DNA from: GCA-003244245 sp050699635
GTDB lineage: Bacteria > Actinomycetota > Actinomycetes > Mycobacteriales > Pseudonocardiaceae
Length of the DNA: 64,000 nt
Direction of reading: 5' to 3'
Assembly (NCBI GenBank): GCA_050699635.1
Contig: JBOHFK010000004.1
Span: forward strand, 1 to 64,000
Numbering within the stretch: position 1 is the stretch's first letter; each line of letters starts with the position of its first letter. Below are positions 8,366 through 17,005 of the stretch, one piece after another. The position numbers and the translations under genes are program-made. Below the pieces are notes generated by a model. That model was not told where the DNA came from, ran no database searches, and worked only from the letters and a program-made list of their open reading frames with translations.

Positions 8366-8614
8366 TCACCGCGTCGATCTCTGGGTGGGAATCGCGGTGC
8401 ACGACCGGCAGTAGCCACCCTCCGGGGCAGCAGCGAGGCTGGCGGGGATGACCTCCACGCCGCACAACGCGAGATAACGGCCACCACCGCGCCGCCCAGC
8501 AACAGCGGCCGCGTCGGACAGCACGTGCGCGACCAGCGACCTGATGTCCACCATCTCCACACCCCGGCGTTTGGGGACCGTCCAGTGACCGTTTATTCGG
8601 TGCCTACCTGCCAC
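8366..8614 (-). CDS. Small hypothetical protein with Cys pair
   Basis: 82 residues from GTG at 8614; an internal ATG at 8554 would give 62 residues (MVDIRSLVAHVLSD...). The segment GRYLALCGVEVIPASL followed by GGYCRSC resembles a family of short actinomycete proteins encoded near XRE regulators, with a single Cys in a YLALCG motif and a C-terminal C-x2-C that could bind a metal. No function is known to me. It lies in a run of minus-strand small ORFs downstream of the XRE regulator at 8905-10101. Confidence 0.5.
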   Translation of the reverse strand: MAGRHRINGHWTVPKRRGVEMVDIRSLVAHVLSDAAAVAGRRGGGRYLALCGVEVIPASLAAAPEGGYCRSCTAIPTQRSTR

Positions 8615-8624
8615 GGGGGTCGCC

Positions 8625-8864
8625 TCAGCCCACTGTGGTGGTGCCGCCCGGCCCGCTGCGGTTGGCGAGCTCCTGGATCGCCCGCCGTCGCTTCAGCAGC
8701 TCTATGACCAGGGAGTCGTTGTCCGTATTGCGGCCGTTTTCGGCATTGGTCAAGAACAGCTTCGCCAGCGCCGCACCGGGCTCAGGGCAGGGCCAGCGGG
8801 AGAGTGCGGCGCGGGTACGTGGTTCGTGGCGTTGGTCACGGTTGACGAGAGTGAACGCGATCAA
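8625..8864 (-). CDS. Small hypothetical protein downstream of XRE regulator
   Basis: 79 residues from a TTG at 8864; the frame stays open upstream into the end of the regulator gene, so the true start is uncertain. Codon third positions are strongly G/C in this frame, which supports coding. The sequence is basic and soluble (MIAFTLVNRDQRHEPR... to KRRRAIQELANRSG) with no motif I recognise. It lies between the XRE regulator and the Cys-pair protein on the same strand and may be cotranscribed with them. Confidence 0.4.
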   Translation of the reverse strand: MIAFTLVNRDQRHEPRTRAALSRWPCPEPGAALAKLFLTNAENGRNTDNDSLVIELLKRRRAIQELANRSGPGGTTTVG

Positions 8865-8904
8865 GCCCAGGGCGTCCCGCAGCCGGGAACGCTCCCCGAA
8901 CGGG

Positions 8905-10101
8905 CTACATCGGCAGACCAGCCCGGTAAGCCATTCCTCGCAGTTCCCGACCTACTGCGTCTCGGCGCGCGCCGGGGAGCAGCGTGGCGATCACGTCACG
9001 GACCAGCGGATCACGGCTCACCCTGATGGGGAAGATGTCCTCCGCCGTCCGCAGCGCCCGCACGGCGTCGTCACGGCATCCCCGCAGCTGGGCCAGCGCT
9101 TGGCCGTAGCGCATCCAGTGGTGGGCCCGGCCCGAGAGGAAGGGGTGCTGCTCGGGCTGAACATCTCGCGCGACGCGGACCGCCTGGTCGGGCTCGCCCA
9201 CTTCGAGCGCCAACCATATCCGGCGAAGTCCCACTTCGGCCGGCGAGTTGTCGCACCCCAGGGAGTCGTCGCCGGTCGCCCCGAACCGCTCGGCCAGCTC
9301 TGCGGCGGCATCCATCGGCGCGGCCACATCCCCCGGCCGCCCGTCCAGTACGGCAGCTTGGGCGTGGCACATAGTGAGCTGAGCCACCAGTCCGGCGGTG
9401 TCGGCAGTGACCGGTGGCACGGTCAGCGAGCCGAGCACGGCCCGCCCCAGCTCGAACGCCCCACCGCTGAGCAGCGTGTCGACTACGGCGAACCCGGCCA
9501 AGCCGAGGGCGGTGACCTCATCGCGCTGCTGGGCCAGGCGTTGTGCCAGGAACGCGGTCCGGCGGATCAAGTCGGTGGGCGCCGCCACGCGGTACAGCCA
9601 CAGGCGGGTAACGTGCACATGCAGGGAGACGGCCAAGTCGAGCAGCTCACCGCGGTCGGCGCCAGCGGCCAGCGTGGTATGCAGGTTACGGATCAGCGTG
9701 GGCAGGTCGGTCGCCACCGCAGCGAACTGGCAGGCACGCCGCTGCGCGTGGATCCGGGCCACCTGATCCCGCAGCACCGCCACCGGCAGCACCAGCCCGT
9801 CTAAACCAGTGGCGTCGATTGCGTCCAGCGCCAGCCGCACCGCCTCGGTAGCGGAATCGGTATGTCCGTTGGCCGGTGCGGGCACCGGCAGCCGCATCAG
9901 GTCACTCGGGGCGATTTGCAGCGCATCCGCCAGTGCGACGATCTCCGAGAGCTTGTCCAGCGCGACGACTCCGCGCTCAATCCGGTCGAGCTGCGACTTA
10001 CTCATCCCAGCCAGCCCCGCGATCACCACCAGGGACTTGCCCCGGGACTTCCGGATCTGGCGAAGGCGGCGGCCGATCGTCCGCGCTTCCTCACCGTCCA
10101 C
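8905..10101 (-). CDS. XRE-family helix-turn-helix regulator with long C-terminal domain
   Basis: 398 residues from the GTG at 10101, which has a good ribosome site (AAGGAGAGG, six bases upstream); an in-frame start at 10212 is less likely. Residues ~5-65 form a Cro/CI-type HTH (IRKSRGKSLVVIAGLAGM, then KSQLDRIERG). The remaining ~330 residues are Ala/Leu-rich helical repeats of TPR type, as in the abundant actinomycete XRE regulators that control small neighbouring operons. The ligand and targets are unknown. It diverges from a degraded WhiB-like gene. Confidence 0.85.
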   Translation of the reverse strand: MDGEEARTIGRRLRQIRKSRGKSLVVIAGLAGMSKSQLDRIERGVVALDKLSEIVALADALQIAPSDLMRLPVPAPANGHTDSATEAVRLALDAIDATGLDGLVLPVAVLRDQVARIHAQRRACQFAAVATDLPTLIRNLHTTLAAGADRGELLDLAVSLHVHVTRLWLYRVAAPTDLIRRTAFLAQRLAQQRDEVTALGLAGFAVVDTLLSGGAFELGRAVLGSLTVPPVTADTAGLVAQLTMCHAQAAVLDGRPGDVAAPMDAAAELAERFGATGDDSLGCDNSPAEVGLRRIWLALEVGEPDQAVRVARDVQPEQHPFLSGRAHHWMRYGQALAQLRGCRDDAVRALRTAEDIFPIRVSRDPLVRDVIATLLPGARRDAVGRELRGMAYRAGLPM

Positions 10102-10204
10102 GAAACCTCTCCTTGCCGCTACCCCCTGCCGATGCCCCGGGGACCTACCCCGGCGCGGAAACCTCGGCAAGGAGGTAGCGACAAGGTTACGCTTGGCTTC
10201 CCTG

Positions 10205-10480
10205 GTGGACACTGCAGGAGTGGATCACGACGGCGTAGGGCGTCGCTCGAAGCGATCCTTTCGACATCCCGCGCCTCGACTGTCATCGACGGCGCTGCGT
10301 GCCGGGATCGGTCCGCCTACCGGCTGTTCGATCAGTTCAATGAGGTCACCAGTCGCCCGTCACGTGATCAGCGGCGGGAACGATTCGAGGCTGCGGCGAC
10401 GGTGTGCCGAACCTGTCCGGCGCGGTCCACAAGATCACCGGCAATGGGCCAATCGGATATCTTGACCGCCGGACTGCGCC
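10205..10480 (+). pseudogene. WhiB-like gene remnant
   Basis: The plus-strand frame reads STVIDGAACRDRSAYRLFD and then ERFEAAATVCRTCPAR, the layout of a WhiB iron-sulfur protein: Cys1, a spacer, then C-x2-C. The fourth Cys expected about five residues later is absent (CPARSTRSPAM). No start codon precedes the domain in its own frame: a GTG at 10205 is in a different frame, so at least one frameshift near 10240 would be needed. I read it as an inactivated WhiB-family regulator paired with the divergent XRE gene. Nothing else is recognisable between 10102 and 10568. Confidence 0.5.
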
Positions 10481-10568
10481 GCAGTGGTCCAGTCGGGTAC
10501 ACGTGTGACGTGCTCGGCGGTGACCGGCACCAGAACGACGCGCTTCGCCTGCAACTCGAGACCCGCGG

Positions 10569-11348
10569 TCACACCGGACCTCGGTGCGCGCCGCGCTGCT
10601 GGACGAGAACCTCGACGCCGTCAAGGACCCGTTGCAAGCCGAACTCGAACGCGTGGTCGGGGTCGGAAACGGCCTGGTAATGCTCGCCGGTGGTGGTGCC
10701 GACTCGGGATGCCACCGGATAACGCCCGGGGTCCAGGACCTTGGCGAGCCAAGGTCCTGTCGCTGCCCACCAGGCCGCATCGTCCATGCCGCTGCTGCGC
10801 TCGACGTCCACAGCGTTGATCGCGCTGCGGGCGGCGCCGGCAACGTAGTCGTTGATGAGTGTGATGATCGAATCCATCTCGATGTCGTCGAGGCCGAGGC
10901 CTTCGATGGTGCGTAGCTCTCGTTCGTACTTGGCAATGATCCCTGGGCCCAGCGGCGGCCGTGTGGTGGCGATGTGCAGCATCCACGGATGCCGCCGCGC
11001 GAGCGCCCACTGATCCCGGGCGATGGCCTCCAGCTGGTGGCGCCACGTCCCGTGGGTGGCCTCGGGCTGGGTCTCGAGGTGGATGACGTCGAGCATGACG
11101 TCGATGAGTTCAGCCTTGCCCGGCACGTAGGTGTACAGCGACATGGTGCCCACGCCGAGGCGTTCGGCAACCCGGCGCATGGACAGGGCATCCAAACCCT
11201 CGGAGTCGGCGAGCTCGATGGCAGCCCGAGCGATGCCCCGCACAGTCAGGCCCGGTTTGGGGCCGCGGGCCCGGGTGGGCAGATCGGAGCCCCACAGCAA
11301 TGCCAGGCTCCGCGAAGGGTCTCCGCCTCCGCTTCGGACAGTCGCCAC
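10569..11348 (-). CDS. TetR-family transcriptional repressor
   Basis: 259 residues from a GTG at 11348. The HTH lies at ~37-82 (GIARAAIELADSEGLDALSM, then RRVAERLGVGTMSLYTYV), and the C-terminal half resembles the tetracycline-repressor type ligand-binding domain with a WxxxLEAIARDQWAL helix region. It is divergent from the DrrA/DrrB-like exporter, with a 23-bp palindrome between them, so it almost certainly represses the exporter and itself and is released by an exported compound. The inducer is unknown. Confidence 0.92.
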   Translation of the reverse strand: MATVRSGGGDPSRSLALLWGSDLPTRARGPKPGLTVRGIARAAIELADSEGLDALSMRRVAERLGVGTMSLYTYVPGKAELIDVMLDVIHLETQPEATHGTWRHQLEAIARDQWALARRHPWMLHIATTRPPLGPGIIAKYERELRTIEGLGLDDIEMDSIITLINDYVAGAARSAINAVDVERSSGMDDAAWWAATGPWLAKVLDPGRYPVASRVGTTTGEHYQAVSDPDHAFEFGLQRVLDGVEVLVQQRGAHRGPV

Positions 11349-11380
11349 CCACTCATCCTAATGCCACCCCAAACAACTCC

Positions 11381-11403
11381 GTACATTATACGGTATAATG
11401 TAC
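11381..11403. promoter_or_regulatory. Palindromic operator containing -10 boxes for both divergent promoters
   Basis: GTACATTATAC (11381-11391), one central base, then GTATAATGTAC (11393-11403): a perfect 11+1+11 inverted repeat in the TetR-exporter intergenic space. Each arm contains a perfect TATAAT, at 11394-11399 on the plus strand (exporter) and at 11385-11390 on the minus strand (tetR). A dimeric TetR protein bound here would occlude both -10 elements. No convincing -35 box is visible on either side. Confidence 0.85.
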
Positions 11404-11437
11404 TGGATAGCTCCGACGTGCAGTTGAGGAGGCGTGC

Positions 11438-12415
11438 ATGGCGAGCTCTGGGATGGCGATCATTGCCGAGGGCCTGACCAAGCGGTATGGCGGGACAACG
11501 GTGCTGGACGGGATGAGCTTGCAGGTGGCCCCCGGCAGTGTGCTCGGGGTGCTCGGCCCGAACGGTGCCGGCAAAACCACGGCGGTGCGGATTCTCACCA
11601 CCCTCCTGCGGGCCGACAGTGGCCGCGCTGTGGTCGCCGGGTTCGACGTGATCCGGCAGGCAGCGCAGGTGCGGGCCAGTATCGGGTTGGTCGGCCAGCA
11701 CGCCGCGGTCGATGAGATCCTCAGCGGCCGGAGCAACCTGGTTATGTTCGGTCGGCTGCACGGGCTGACCTCCACGGCCGCCCGCCGCCGCGCGGACGAG
11801 CTGCTCCAACAGTTCCAGTTGGACGGCTCGGCAGCCAAGTCGGTCGGGAAGTACTCCGGTGGGATGCGACGCCGACTCGACCTGGCCGCAAGCCTGATCG
11901 TGAACCCGCCAGTGCTCTTCCTCGACGAGCCCACCACAGGACTGGACCCCCACGGCCGGGCCGAGGTGTGGGCCGCAGTACGCGCGCTGGTCACCGCAGG
12001 TACGACGGTGCTGCTGACCACCCAGTATCTCGAGGAGGCCGACCAACTCGCGGACCACGTCGCCGTGATCGCCGCTGGCCGCGTGGTCGCCGATGGCAGC
12101 CCGGACGATCTCAAGGGCCGCCTGGGCGGTGACCGGATCGAGGTGGTGCTGCGCAGCGCGGCCGATCTGGCCGCCGCGACCGAACTGATCAAGATCGTCA
12201 CGGGCGCGGCGCCACAGGTCGACGACGACACCCGCCGCGTTGGTGCGCCGGTCCGCGACCGGATCCACGCGCTCACCCAGACGGTTCGCCGCCTGGACGA
12301 CGCCGGCATTGCCGTGGAGGACGTCACCCTGCGCCGGCCCACCCTCGACGAGGTGTTCCTCCACCTCACCGGCGGTGTGCCCGCCGCATCGACGATCAAG
12401 GAGGCGGTGGTGTGA
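11438..12415 (+). CDS. drrA: DrrA-type ABC exporter ATPase
   Basis: 325 residues, ATG at 11438 with ribosome site GAGGAGG. It carries Walker A GPNGAGKTT (~43-51), the ABC signature YSGGMRRRLDLAASL (~138-152) and Walker B LFLDEPTTGLDP (~160-171). The C-terminal ~90 residues match the extra domain of the daunorubicin-resistance (DrrA) subfamily, ending with RRPTLDEVFLHLTG. It energises efflux of a drug or natural product with the permease encoded downstream. The gene symbol is given by family resemblance; the actual substrate is unknown. Confidence 0.93.
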   Translation: MASSGMAIIAEGLTKRYGGTTVLDGMSLQVAPGSVLGVLGPNGAGKTTAVRILTTLLRADSGRAVVAGFDVIRQAAQVRASIGLVGQHAAVDEILSGRSNLVMFGRLHGLTSTAARRRADELLQQFQLDGSAAKSVGKYSGGMRRRLDLAASLIVNPPVLFLDEPTTGLDPHGRAEVWAAVRALVTAGTTVLLTTQYLEEADQLADHVAVIAAGRVVADGSPDDLKGRLGGDRIEVVLRSAADLAAATELIKIVTGAAPQVDDDTRRVGAPVRDRIHALTQTVRRLDDAGIAVEDVTLRRPTLDEVFLHLTGGVPAASTIKEAVV

Positions 12416-13227
12416 GCGAGGCCCTCACGCCGACCAGGCACCGGGTCGCAACGGTGCTGCGGGATACCTGGACCATCACTCGGCGCGATCTCGAACACTG
12501 GGTGGCTCAGCCCGCTCCGGTCGTGATCAGCTTGCTGTTCCCGGTGATGACGGTGCTGATGTTCGGCTACCTGTTCGGCGGCGCGCTCTCAGTCCCCGGC
12601 GGCGGCAGCTACCGAGAGTTCCTGCTGCCCGGGATGTTCACCTTGACGATGGTCTTCGGCATCGAGATGACCATGGTCGCGGTCGTCACCGACGCACAGC
12701 GCGGCATCACCGACCGGTTCCGGTCCCTGCCCATGGCGTCGTGCGCGGTGCTGCTGGGCCGCAGCAGCGCCGACATTCTCAATGCGGTCGCGGGGTTGGC
12801 GGTGATGATCGGCTGCGGGCTGGCCGTGGGCTGGCAGGCGCGGGAAGGCCTCACGTCCACGCTGACCGCGGTCGGGTTGCTGCTGCTCCTGCGTTTCGCG
12901 CTGATCTGGGTCGGCATGTACCTCGGGCTGATCATCAAGGGGCCGGAAGCCGTCACCGGCGCGCAGATCCTGGTGTGGCCACTGGGATTTCTGTCCAACG
13001 CGTTCGTCGCCCCATCCACCATGCCGGGATGGCTCGGGACGATCGCCGAGTGGAACCCGCTGTCGGCCACCGTGTCCGCCACCCGGGCACTGTTCGGCAA
13101 CCCCGGCGTCGCCGGCGGGTCCTGGCCCGCTGAGCACGCCGCGGCACTCGCGGTGGCCTGGCCAGTGCTGCTCATCGTCGTGTTCGTGCCGCTGTCCGTG
13201 CGCCGCTTCCGCCGGCTCAGCTACTGA
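12412..13227 (+). CDS. drrB: DrrB-type ABC-2 exporter permease
   Basis: 271 residues; the GTG at 12412 overlaps the stop of the ATPase gene by four bases (GTGA), so the two are translationally coupled. Six membrane segments are visible, e.g. PAPVVISLLFPVMTVLMFGYL near the N-terminus, a central pair around AGLAVMIGCGLAVGW, and AVAWPVLLIVVFVPLSV at the end. The ABC-2 family pattern includes the conserved WPLGFLSNAFV-x-MPGW loop. It forms the membrane pore of the exporter under TetR control. Confidence 0.92.
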   Translation: MSEALTPTRHRVATVLRDTWTITRRDLEHWVAQPAPVVISLLFPVMTVLMFGYLFGGALSVPGGGSYREFLLPGMFTLTMVFGIEMTMVAVVTDAQRGITDRFRSLPMASCAVLLGRSSADILNAVAGLAVMIGCGLAVGWQAREGLTSTLTAVGLLLLLRFALIWVGMYLGLIIKGPEAVTGAQILVWPLGFLSNAFVAPSTMPGWLGTIAEWNPLSATVSATRALFGNPGVAGGSWPAEHAAALAVAWPVLLIVVFVPLSVRRFRRLSY

Positions 13228-13262
13228 GCCGCGGGCGACACTCGATGGGACCTGGTCCAGGA

Positions 13263-13919
13263 TCACGGCGGAACTGGTCCATCGTCGGGCACTGGTCCGG
13301 CCCGCTCGAGCTGCTCAGGCAGCAATGGGGAGATCGCCAGGTCCTGAATGGGGGTGTCCGGGAGGGCGGCATGGACTGCGCGTACACCTGGGCGGGCGGC
13401 CACCACCCGTAGTGCGTCGCCGTCGCCGAACACCAGCAAGGCGACCACACAGGCACAGCCGGTTTGCAGCTGTGCGGCCTCCGCAGCGGCAAGGGCCGCG
13501 GCCCGGCCGCCCCGTTGTGAGGCAACGGCGGCCCGAGCCCGCGCCGCGGACCGTAGCGCGTCGGTGAGCTCGTCCACCGGCCGCTGCCCCGGCAGATCAC
13601 GAGAAATCAACGCGGTCTGGATTCGCGGGAAGGGAACGCGGATGATCACCCTGGAGAGCCGAACACCCTGCACCAGCCCGGCGGCGGGCGCTGGCGTGAG
13701 GTAACCCTCCAACTGCACCAATGCCCACTGGGCCCGGCTCCCCGCGGGCAGGGATGCCCGAGCGCGCAGCAGGTAGTCCGCGACCGGCTCGCCGGCCTCG
13801 GGCCCGAGCCGCTGCACGCCGGTCACCGGCACATCGCCAGGTTGCCCGGCCGCCCAGATGGTCACCCCGAACACCACGATCAACACGGCGAGCAGCACCC
13901 AGCGGGCTCGTGATGCCAT
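13263..13919 (-). CDS. Membrane-anchored hypothetical protein
   Basis: 218 residues. One N-terminal transmembrane helix (WVLLAVLIVVFGVTIWAAG, ~7-25) is followed by an extracytoplasmic domain with no motif I can assign. The start lies three bases after the rluD-type stop, so it is the last gene of the antiporter-lspA-rluD run. Ala/Arg-rich composition around residues 120-145 suggests a helical segment. It ends 35 bases from the convergent drrB gene. Confidence 0.7.
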   Translation of the reverse strand: MASRARWVLLAVLIVVFGVTIWAAGQPGDVPVTGVQRLGPEAGEPVADYLLRARASLPAGSRAQWALVQLEGYLTPAPAAGLVQGVRLSRVIIRVPFPRIQTALISRDLPGQRPVDELTDALRSAARARAAVASQRGGRAAALAAAEAAQLQTGCACVVALLVFGDGDALRVVAARPGVRAVHAALPDTPIQDLAISPLLPEQLERAGPVPDDGPVPP

Positions 13920-13922
13920 CCG

Positions 13923-14852
13923 CTAGGCCTGCGCGGCCAGCACGTCCAGCGCGTGACGCAGGTCGTCCGGATCCGGGCTGGTGAATTCGACCCAGCGCTC
14001 ATCGGCGGGATGCGCGAAGCCCAACCGCGCAGCGTGCAGCCACTGCCGCTCCAGCCCGAGCCGCTGGGCCAGCGCGGGGTCCGCACCGTAGGTGAGGTCG
14101 CCGCAGCAGGGGTGGCGCAGCGCGGCGAAATGAACCCGGATCTGATGAGTGCGGCCGGTCTCCAGGGTGACATGACACAGTGACGCGGCCGGGAAGGCCT
14201 CGATCACCTCGTAGTGCGTGACCGACGGCTTGCCGCCCGCCATGACCGCGAAGCGCCAATCGTGCTTGGGGTGCCGGTCGATCGGGGCGTCGATGGTGCC
14301 CCGGGTGGGATCCGGGTGGCCCTGCACCAGTGCGCGGTAGTGCTTGGCGACGGTGCGATCCCGGAATGCCCGTTTCAGCGCCGAGTAACCCCGCTCCGAC
14401 TTGGCGACCGCCATCACGCCGCTGGTGCCCACGTCCAGCCGGTGCACCACGCCCTGGCGCTCGGCCGAACCCGAGGTAGCCACCTGGATACCGGCCGCGG
14501 CGAGACCACCGAGCACCGTAGGGCCGGTCCAACCCGGGCTGGGGTGGGCCGCCACCCCGACCGGCTTGTCCACCACCACCACGTCGGCGTCATCGTGCAG
14601 GATGCGTAGCCCAGCCACCGCCTCCGCGGTGATCAGCGTCGGCTGCTGGGGATCGGGCAGGGTTATCTCCAGCCACGCGCCAGCGGTCATCCGGTCGGAT
14701 TTGCCGGCCGGATGACCGTCCAGGAGCACGGCGCTGGCCTCGGTCAGGCCGGCCACCGCCGTGCGAGACAACCCCAGCAGCCGGGCCAGCCCGGCGTCCA
14801 CCCGCATCCCGTCGAGGCCGTCGGGTACCGGTAGGGTCCGAATTTCGCTCAT
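13923..14852 (-). CDS. rluD: RluA/RluD-family 23S rRNA pseudouridine synthase
   Basis: 309 residues from the ATG at 14852, which overlaps the lspA stop (ATGA). An S4 RNA-binding domain lies at ~16-60 (VDAGLARLLGLSRTAVAGL), followed by the RluA catalytic core with VVHRLDVGTSGVMAVAK; Asp140 is the catalytic aspartate. A DKPVGVAAHPSPGW motif (~95-108) and C-terminal GRTHQIRVH are also family hallmarks. It isomerises specific uridines of large-subunit rRNA. lspA followed by an RluD-like gene is the order found in Mycobacterium. Confidence 0.93.
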   Translation of the reverse strand: MSEIRTLPVPDGLDGMRVDAGLARLLGLSRTAVAGLTEASAVLLDGHPAGKSDRMTAGAWLEITLPDPQQPTLITAEAVAGLRILHDDADVVVVDKPVGVAAHPSPGWTGPTVLGGLAAAGIQVATSGSAERQGVVHRLDVGTSGVMAVAKSERGYSALKRAFRDRTVAKHYRALVQGHPDPTRGTIDAPIDRHPKHDWRFAVMAGGKPSVTHYEVIEAFPAASLCHVTLETGRTHQIRVHFAALRHPCCGDLTYGADPALAQRLGLERQWLHAARLGFAHPADERWVEFTSPDPDDLRHALDVLAAQA

Positions 14853-15445
14853 TCCGGGCCTCCTGGCCGTCGTGAGCTGCGCGAGCCATCGAACTCTCGG
14901 CCAGACGCTGCCAGCAGGACCATCGCCAGGCCACCGCACACGATGGCCGAGTCCGCCAGGTTGAACACCGGCCACACGCTGCCATCCGGCGCCAGCAGCG
15001 ACAAGAAGTCCACCACGTGCCCGCGCAGCGGACCGGGAGCACGGAACAGCCGGTCCACCAGATTGCCCAGCGCACCCCCCAATACCAGGCCGAACCCGAA
15101 GGCCCAACCGGGACTGCGCAGCCGGGGCGCCAATCGGATGATCACCACCACGACCCCCACGGCGATCAGCGACAGCAGCCAGGTCAACCCGGTGGCCATC
15201 GAGAACGCCGCACCCGAGTTGCGGAAGACCACCAGATACAGCCCGCCGCCCAGCAGCCTCACCGGTGGGCGGCCCTCCAGAGCCAGCACGACGATAATCT
15301 TGCTCAGCACGTCCAGCAGCAGCGTGACGCCGGCGGTGGCGGCCAGTAAGCCGGTCCGGCGATGTCTCAACGACACCTCGGGCGTCCGCTGGTCGCCCCC
15401 GGCCGCATCGTCGGTGTGCTGCGATGGATTCATATCCGTCCCCAT
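14849..15445 (-). CDS. lspA: Lipoprotein signal peptidase II
   Basis: 198 residues from the ATG at 15445 (another ATG at 15433 is possible). LspA cleaves signal peptides of prolipoproteins after lipid attachment. Four membrane helices are visible, beginning with LLAATAGVTLLLDVLSKIIV. The two catalytic aspartates are in GNLVDR (Asp131) and FNLADSAI (Asp165), with the family NSGAAFS motif between helices 1 and 2. The N-terminal ~28 residues are a hydrophilic extension common in actinobacteria. Confidence 0.93.
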   Translation of the reverse strand: MGTDMNPSQHTDDAAGGDQRTPEVSLRHRRTGLLAATAGVTLLLDVLSKIIVVLALEGRPPVRLLGGGLYLVVFRNSGAAFSMATGLTWLLSLIAVGVVVVIIRLAPRLRSPGWAFGFGLVLGGALGNLVDRLFRAPGPLRGHVVDFLSLLAPDGSVWPVFNLADSAIVCGGLAMVLLAASGREFDGSRSSRRPGGPE

Positions 15446-15470
15446 TTGCGACCAATCATCCCACTGACCA

Positions 15471-16949
15471 TCAGGCGCCGGTCTCTCCGCGCCACCGGGC
15501 CAACCGGCCGGCCCGGTGCACTGCCCGGATCCGCTGCTCAGCGGCGTCCCGATGGGCCGCAGTGGTGACCACCAGCAGCTGATCACCCTGCTCCAGCCGG
15601 GTGGTCGGCTGCGGGGTGAACCCCTCCCCGTTGCGCACTACCAGGCTGACCACCGTCCCGACGGGTAGCCGCAGCTCCGAGAGGTAGACACCGTGCAGCC
15701 GGGACGGTGTGGGCACCTTGATCTGTAGCAATTCGGCGTCCATGTCGTCCAGTGCCGCGGAATCGACCTGCATCTCCTGGCCCTGCTCCGGCCGGGACAG
15801 CCCCAGCCAGCGCACGACCAGGGGCAGCGTGACGCCCTGCACCACCGTGAGCAACACGACCAGCACGAACACCACGTCCACCAGCCGCTGGGCCCCCGGG
15901 AACCCCCTGGTGAGCGCGATCAGCGCCAGCACAATCGGTACCGCGCCGCGCAGTCCCGACCAGGACAGGAAGGTCTGCTCGCGCCAGGACACCCGCAGCG
16001 GCGTCAGGGCGAGCACCACCGACAAGGGGCGGGCCAGCACGACCAGCACCGCCCCGGCGATCAGGGCGGGGATTAGCACACCAGGCAATCGAGCCGGCGA
16101 GGCGTACAGGCCCAGCAGCACGAACAGGGCGATCTGGGCAAGCCAGCCCAAACCCTCGGCAAAGGACAGCGTGTCGCCGCGGTGCGGCAGGCGCGCATTG
16201 CCGAGCACCAGCCCGGCCAGGTAGGTCGCCAGAAAACCGGAGGCGTGCAGGCCTTGACCGGCTGCGAAAGCAAGCACGCAGACCGCGATGGTCGCGAGCG
16301 GGTACAGGCCGGTCGCGGGTAGCGCCGCGCGCCGCAGCGCCCACGCCCCCGCGAAACCCAGTGCCACGCCCACCACTGCGCCGACGAGCAGTTCGTAGCC
16401 GACCAGCAGGGGCGTCCACCAGCGCACCGGGTCACCGGTCGCGAGCAGCACCACGGCGATGTAGACCGGCGCGTCGTTGATGCCCGATTCCAGCTCGAGC
16501 GCGCCGGCCAGACGGGGAGAGACCTTCAGCGCCCGCAGCACGCTGAACACCGCCGCCGCGTCGGTCGAGGACAGCACCGCACCCCAGAGCAGCGCCGTGC
16601 GCCAGTCCAGATCGAGCAACAGATGCAGCGCCCATCCAGTGACGGCGATACTCACCGCCACCGCCCCGATGGCCAGCGCGATCCCCGGGCCCAGCGCGGG
16701 GCGGACCACCGACCAGCGAGTGGTCAGGCCACCTTCGGCCAGAATCAGGACCAGCCCGGCGATACCCAGAGCGGCGGTCAGCGGCGCATCGGAGAACTGG
16801 ATACCCAGGCCGGACTCGCCGATCAACAGACCGATGGCCAGGTAAACCAGCAGCGAGGGCAGCCCAACCCGGGTGGAGATCCGCACCGCGACGACGGCAA
16901 GCAACAACACCGCGGCCCCCGCGCCGAGCACGAACTCCACCCCGCTCAC
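15471..16949 (-). CDS. K+/H+ (CPA1-type) antiporter with TrkA-C domain
   Basis: 492 residues, GTG start. About twelve membrane helices span ~1-385 and contain the CPA1 signature VLSSTDAAAVFSVLR and GINDAP, plausible ion-binding acidic residues. The C-terminal ~100 residues form a soluble TrkA-C/RCK-like domain (LRLPVGTVVSLVVRNGEGF), which binds ligands to gate flux. The family (NhaP2/CvrA) expels potassium or sodium in exchange for protons and helps pH and osmotic balance. It lies 25 bases upstream of lspA on the same strand. Confidence 0.9.
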   Translation of the reverse strand: MSGVEFVLGAGAAVLLLAVVAVRISTRVGLPSLLVYLAIGLLIGESGLGIQFSDAPLTAALGIAGLVLILAEGGLTTRWSVVRPALGPGIALAIGAVAVSIAVTGWALHLLLDLDWRTALLWGAVLSSTDAAAVFSVLRALKVSPRLAGALELESGINDAPVYIAVVLLATGDPVRWWTPLLVGYELLVGAVVGVALGFAGAWALRRAALPATGLYPLATIAVCVLAFAAGQGLHASGFLATYLAGLVLGNARLPHRGDTLSFAEGLGWLAQIALFVLLGLYASPARLPGVLIPALIAGAVLVVLARPLSVVLALTPLRVSWREQTFLSWSGLRGAVPIVLALIALTRGFPGAQRLVDVVFVLVVLLTVVQGVTLPLVVRWLGLSRPEQGQEMQVDSAALDDMDAELLQIKVPTPSRLHGVYLSELRLPVGTVVSLVVRNGEGFTPQPTTRLEQGDQLLVVTTAAHRDAAEQRIRAVHRAGRLARWRGETGA

Positions 16950-17005
16950 GCCCGGATTGTGCCGTGGTTTGCAATGCCCAGCGTGCCCGGCTCAGCTTCT
17001 CCGGT

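Noticed and set aside
10569..11191. A minus-strand frame of 281 codons overlapping tetR
   Set aside because: Shifted frame of tetR, rich in Arg/Pro/Ser with no domain; the tetR frame carries the HTH.
11246..12364. Long minus-strand frame across the tetR-drrA region
   Set aside because: Opposite the Walker A, signature and Walker B of drrA; antisense artefact.
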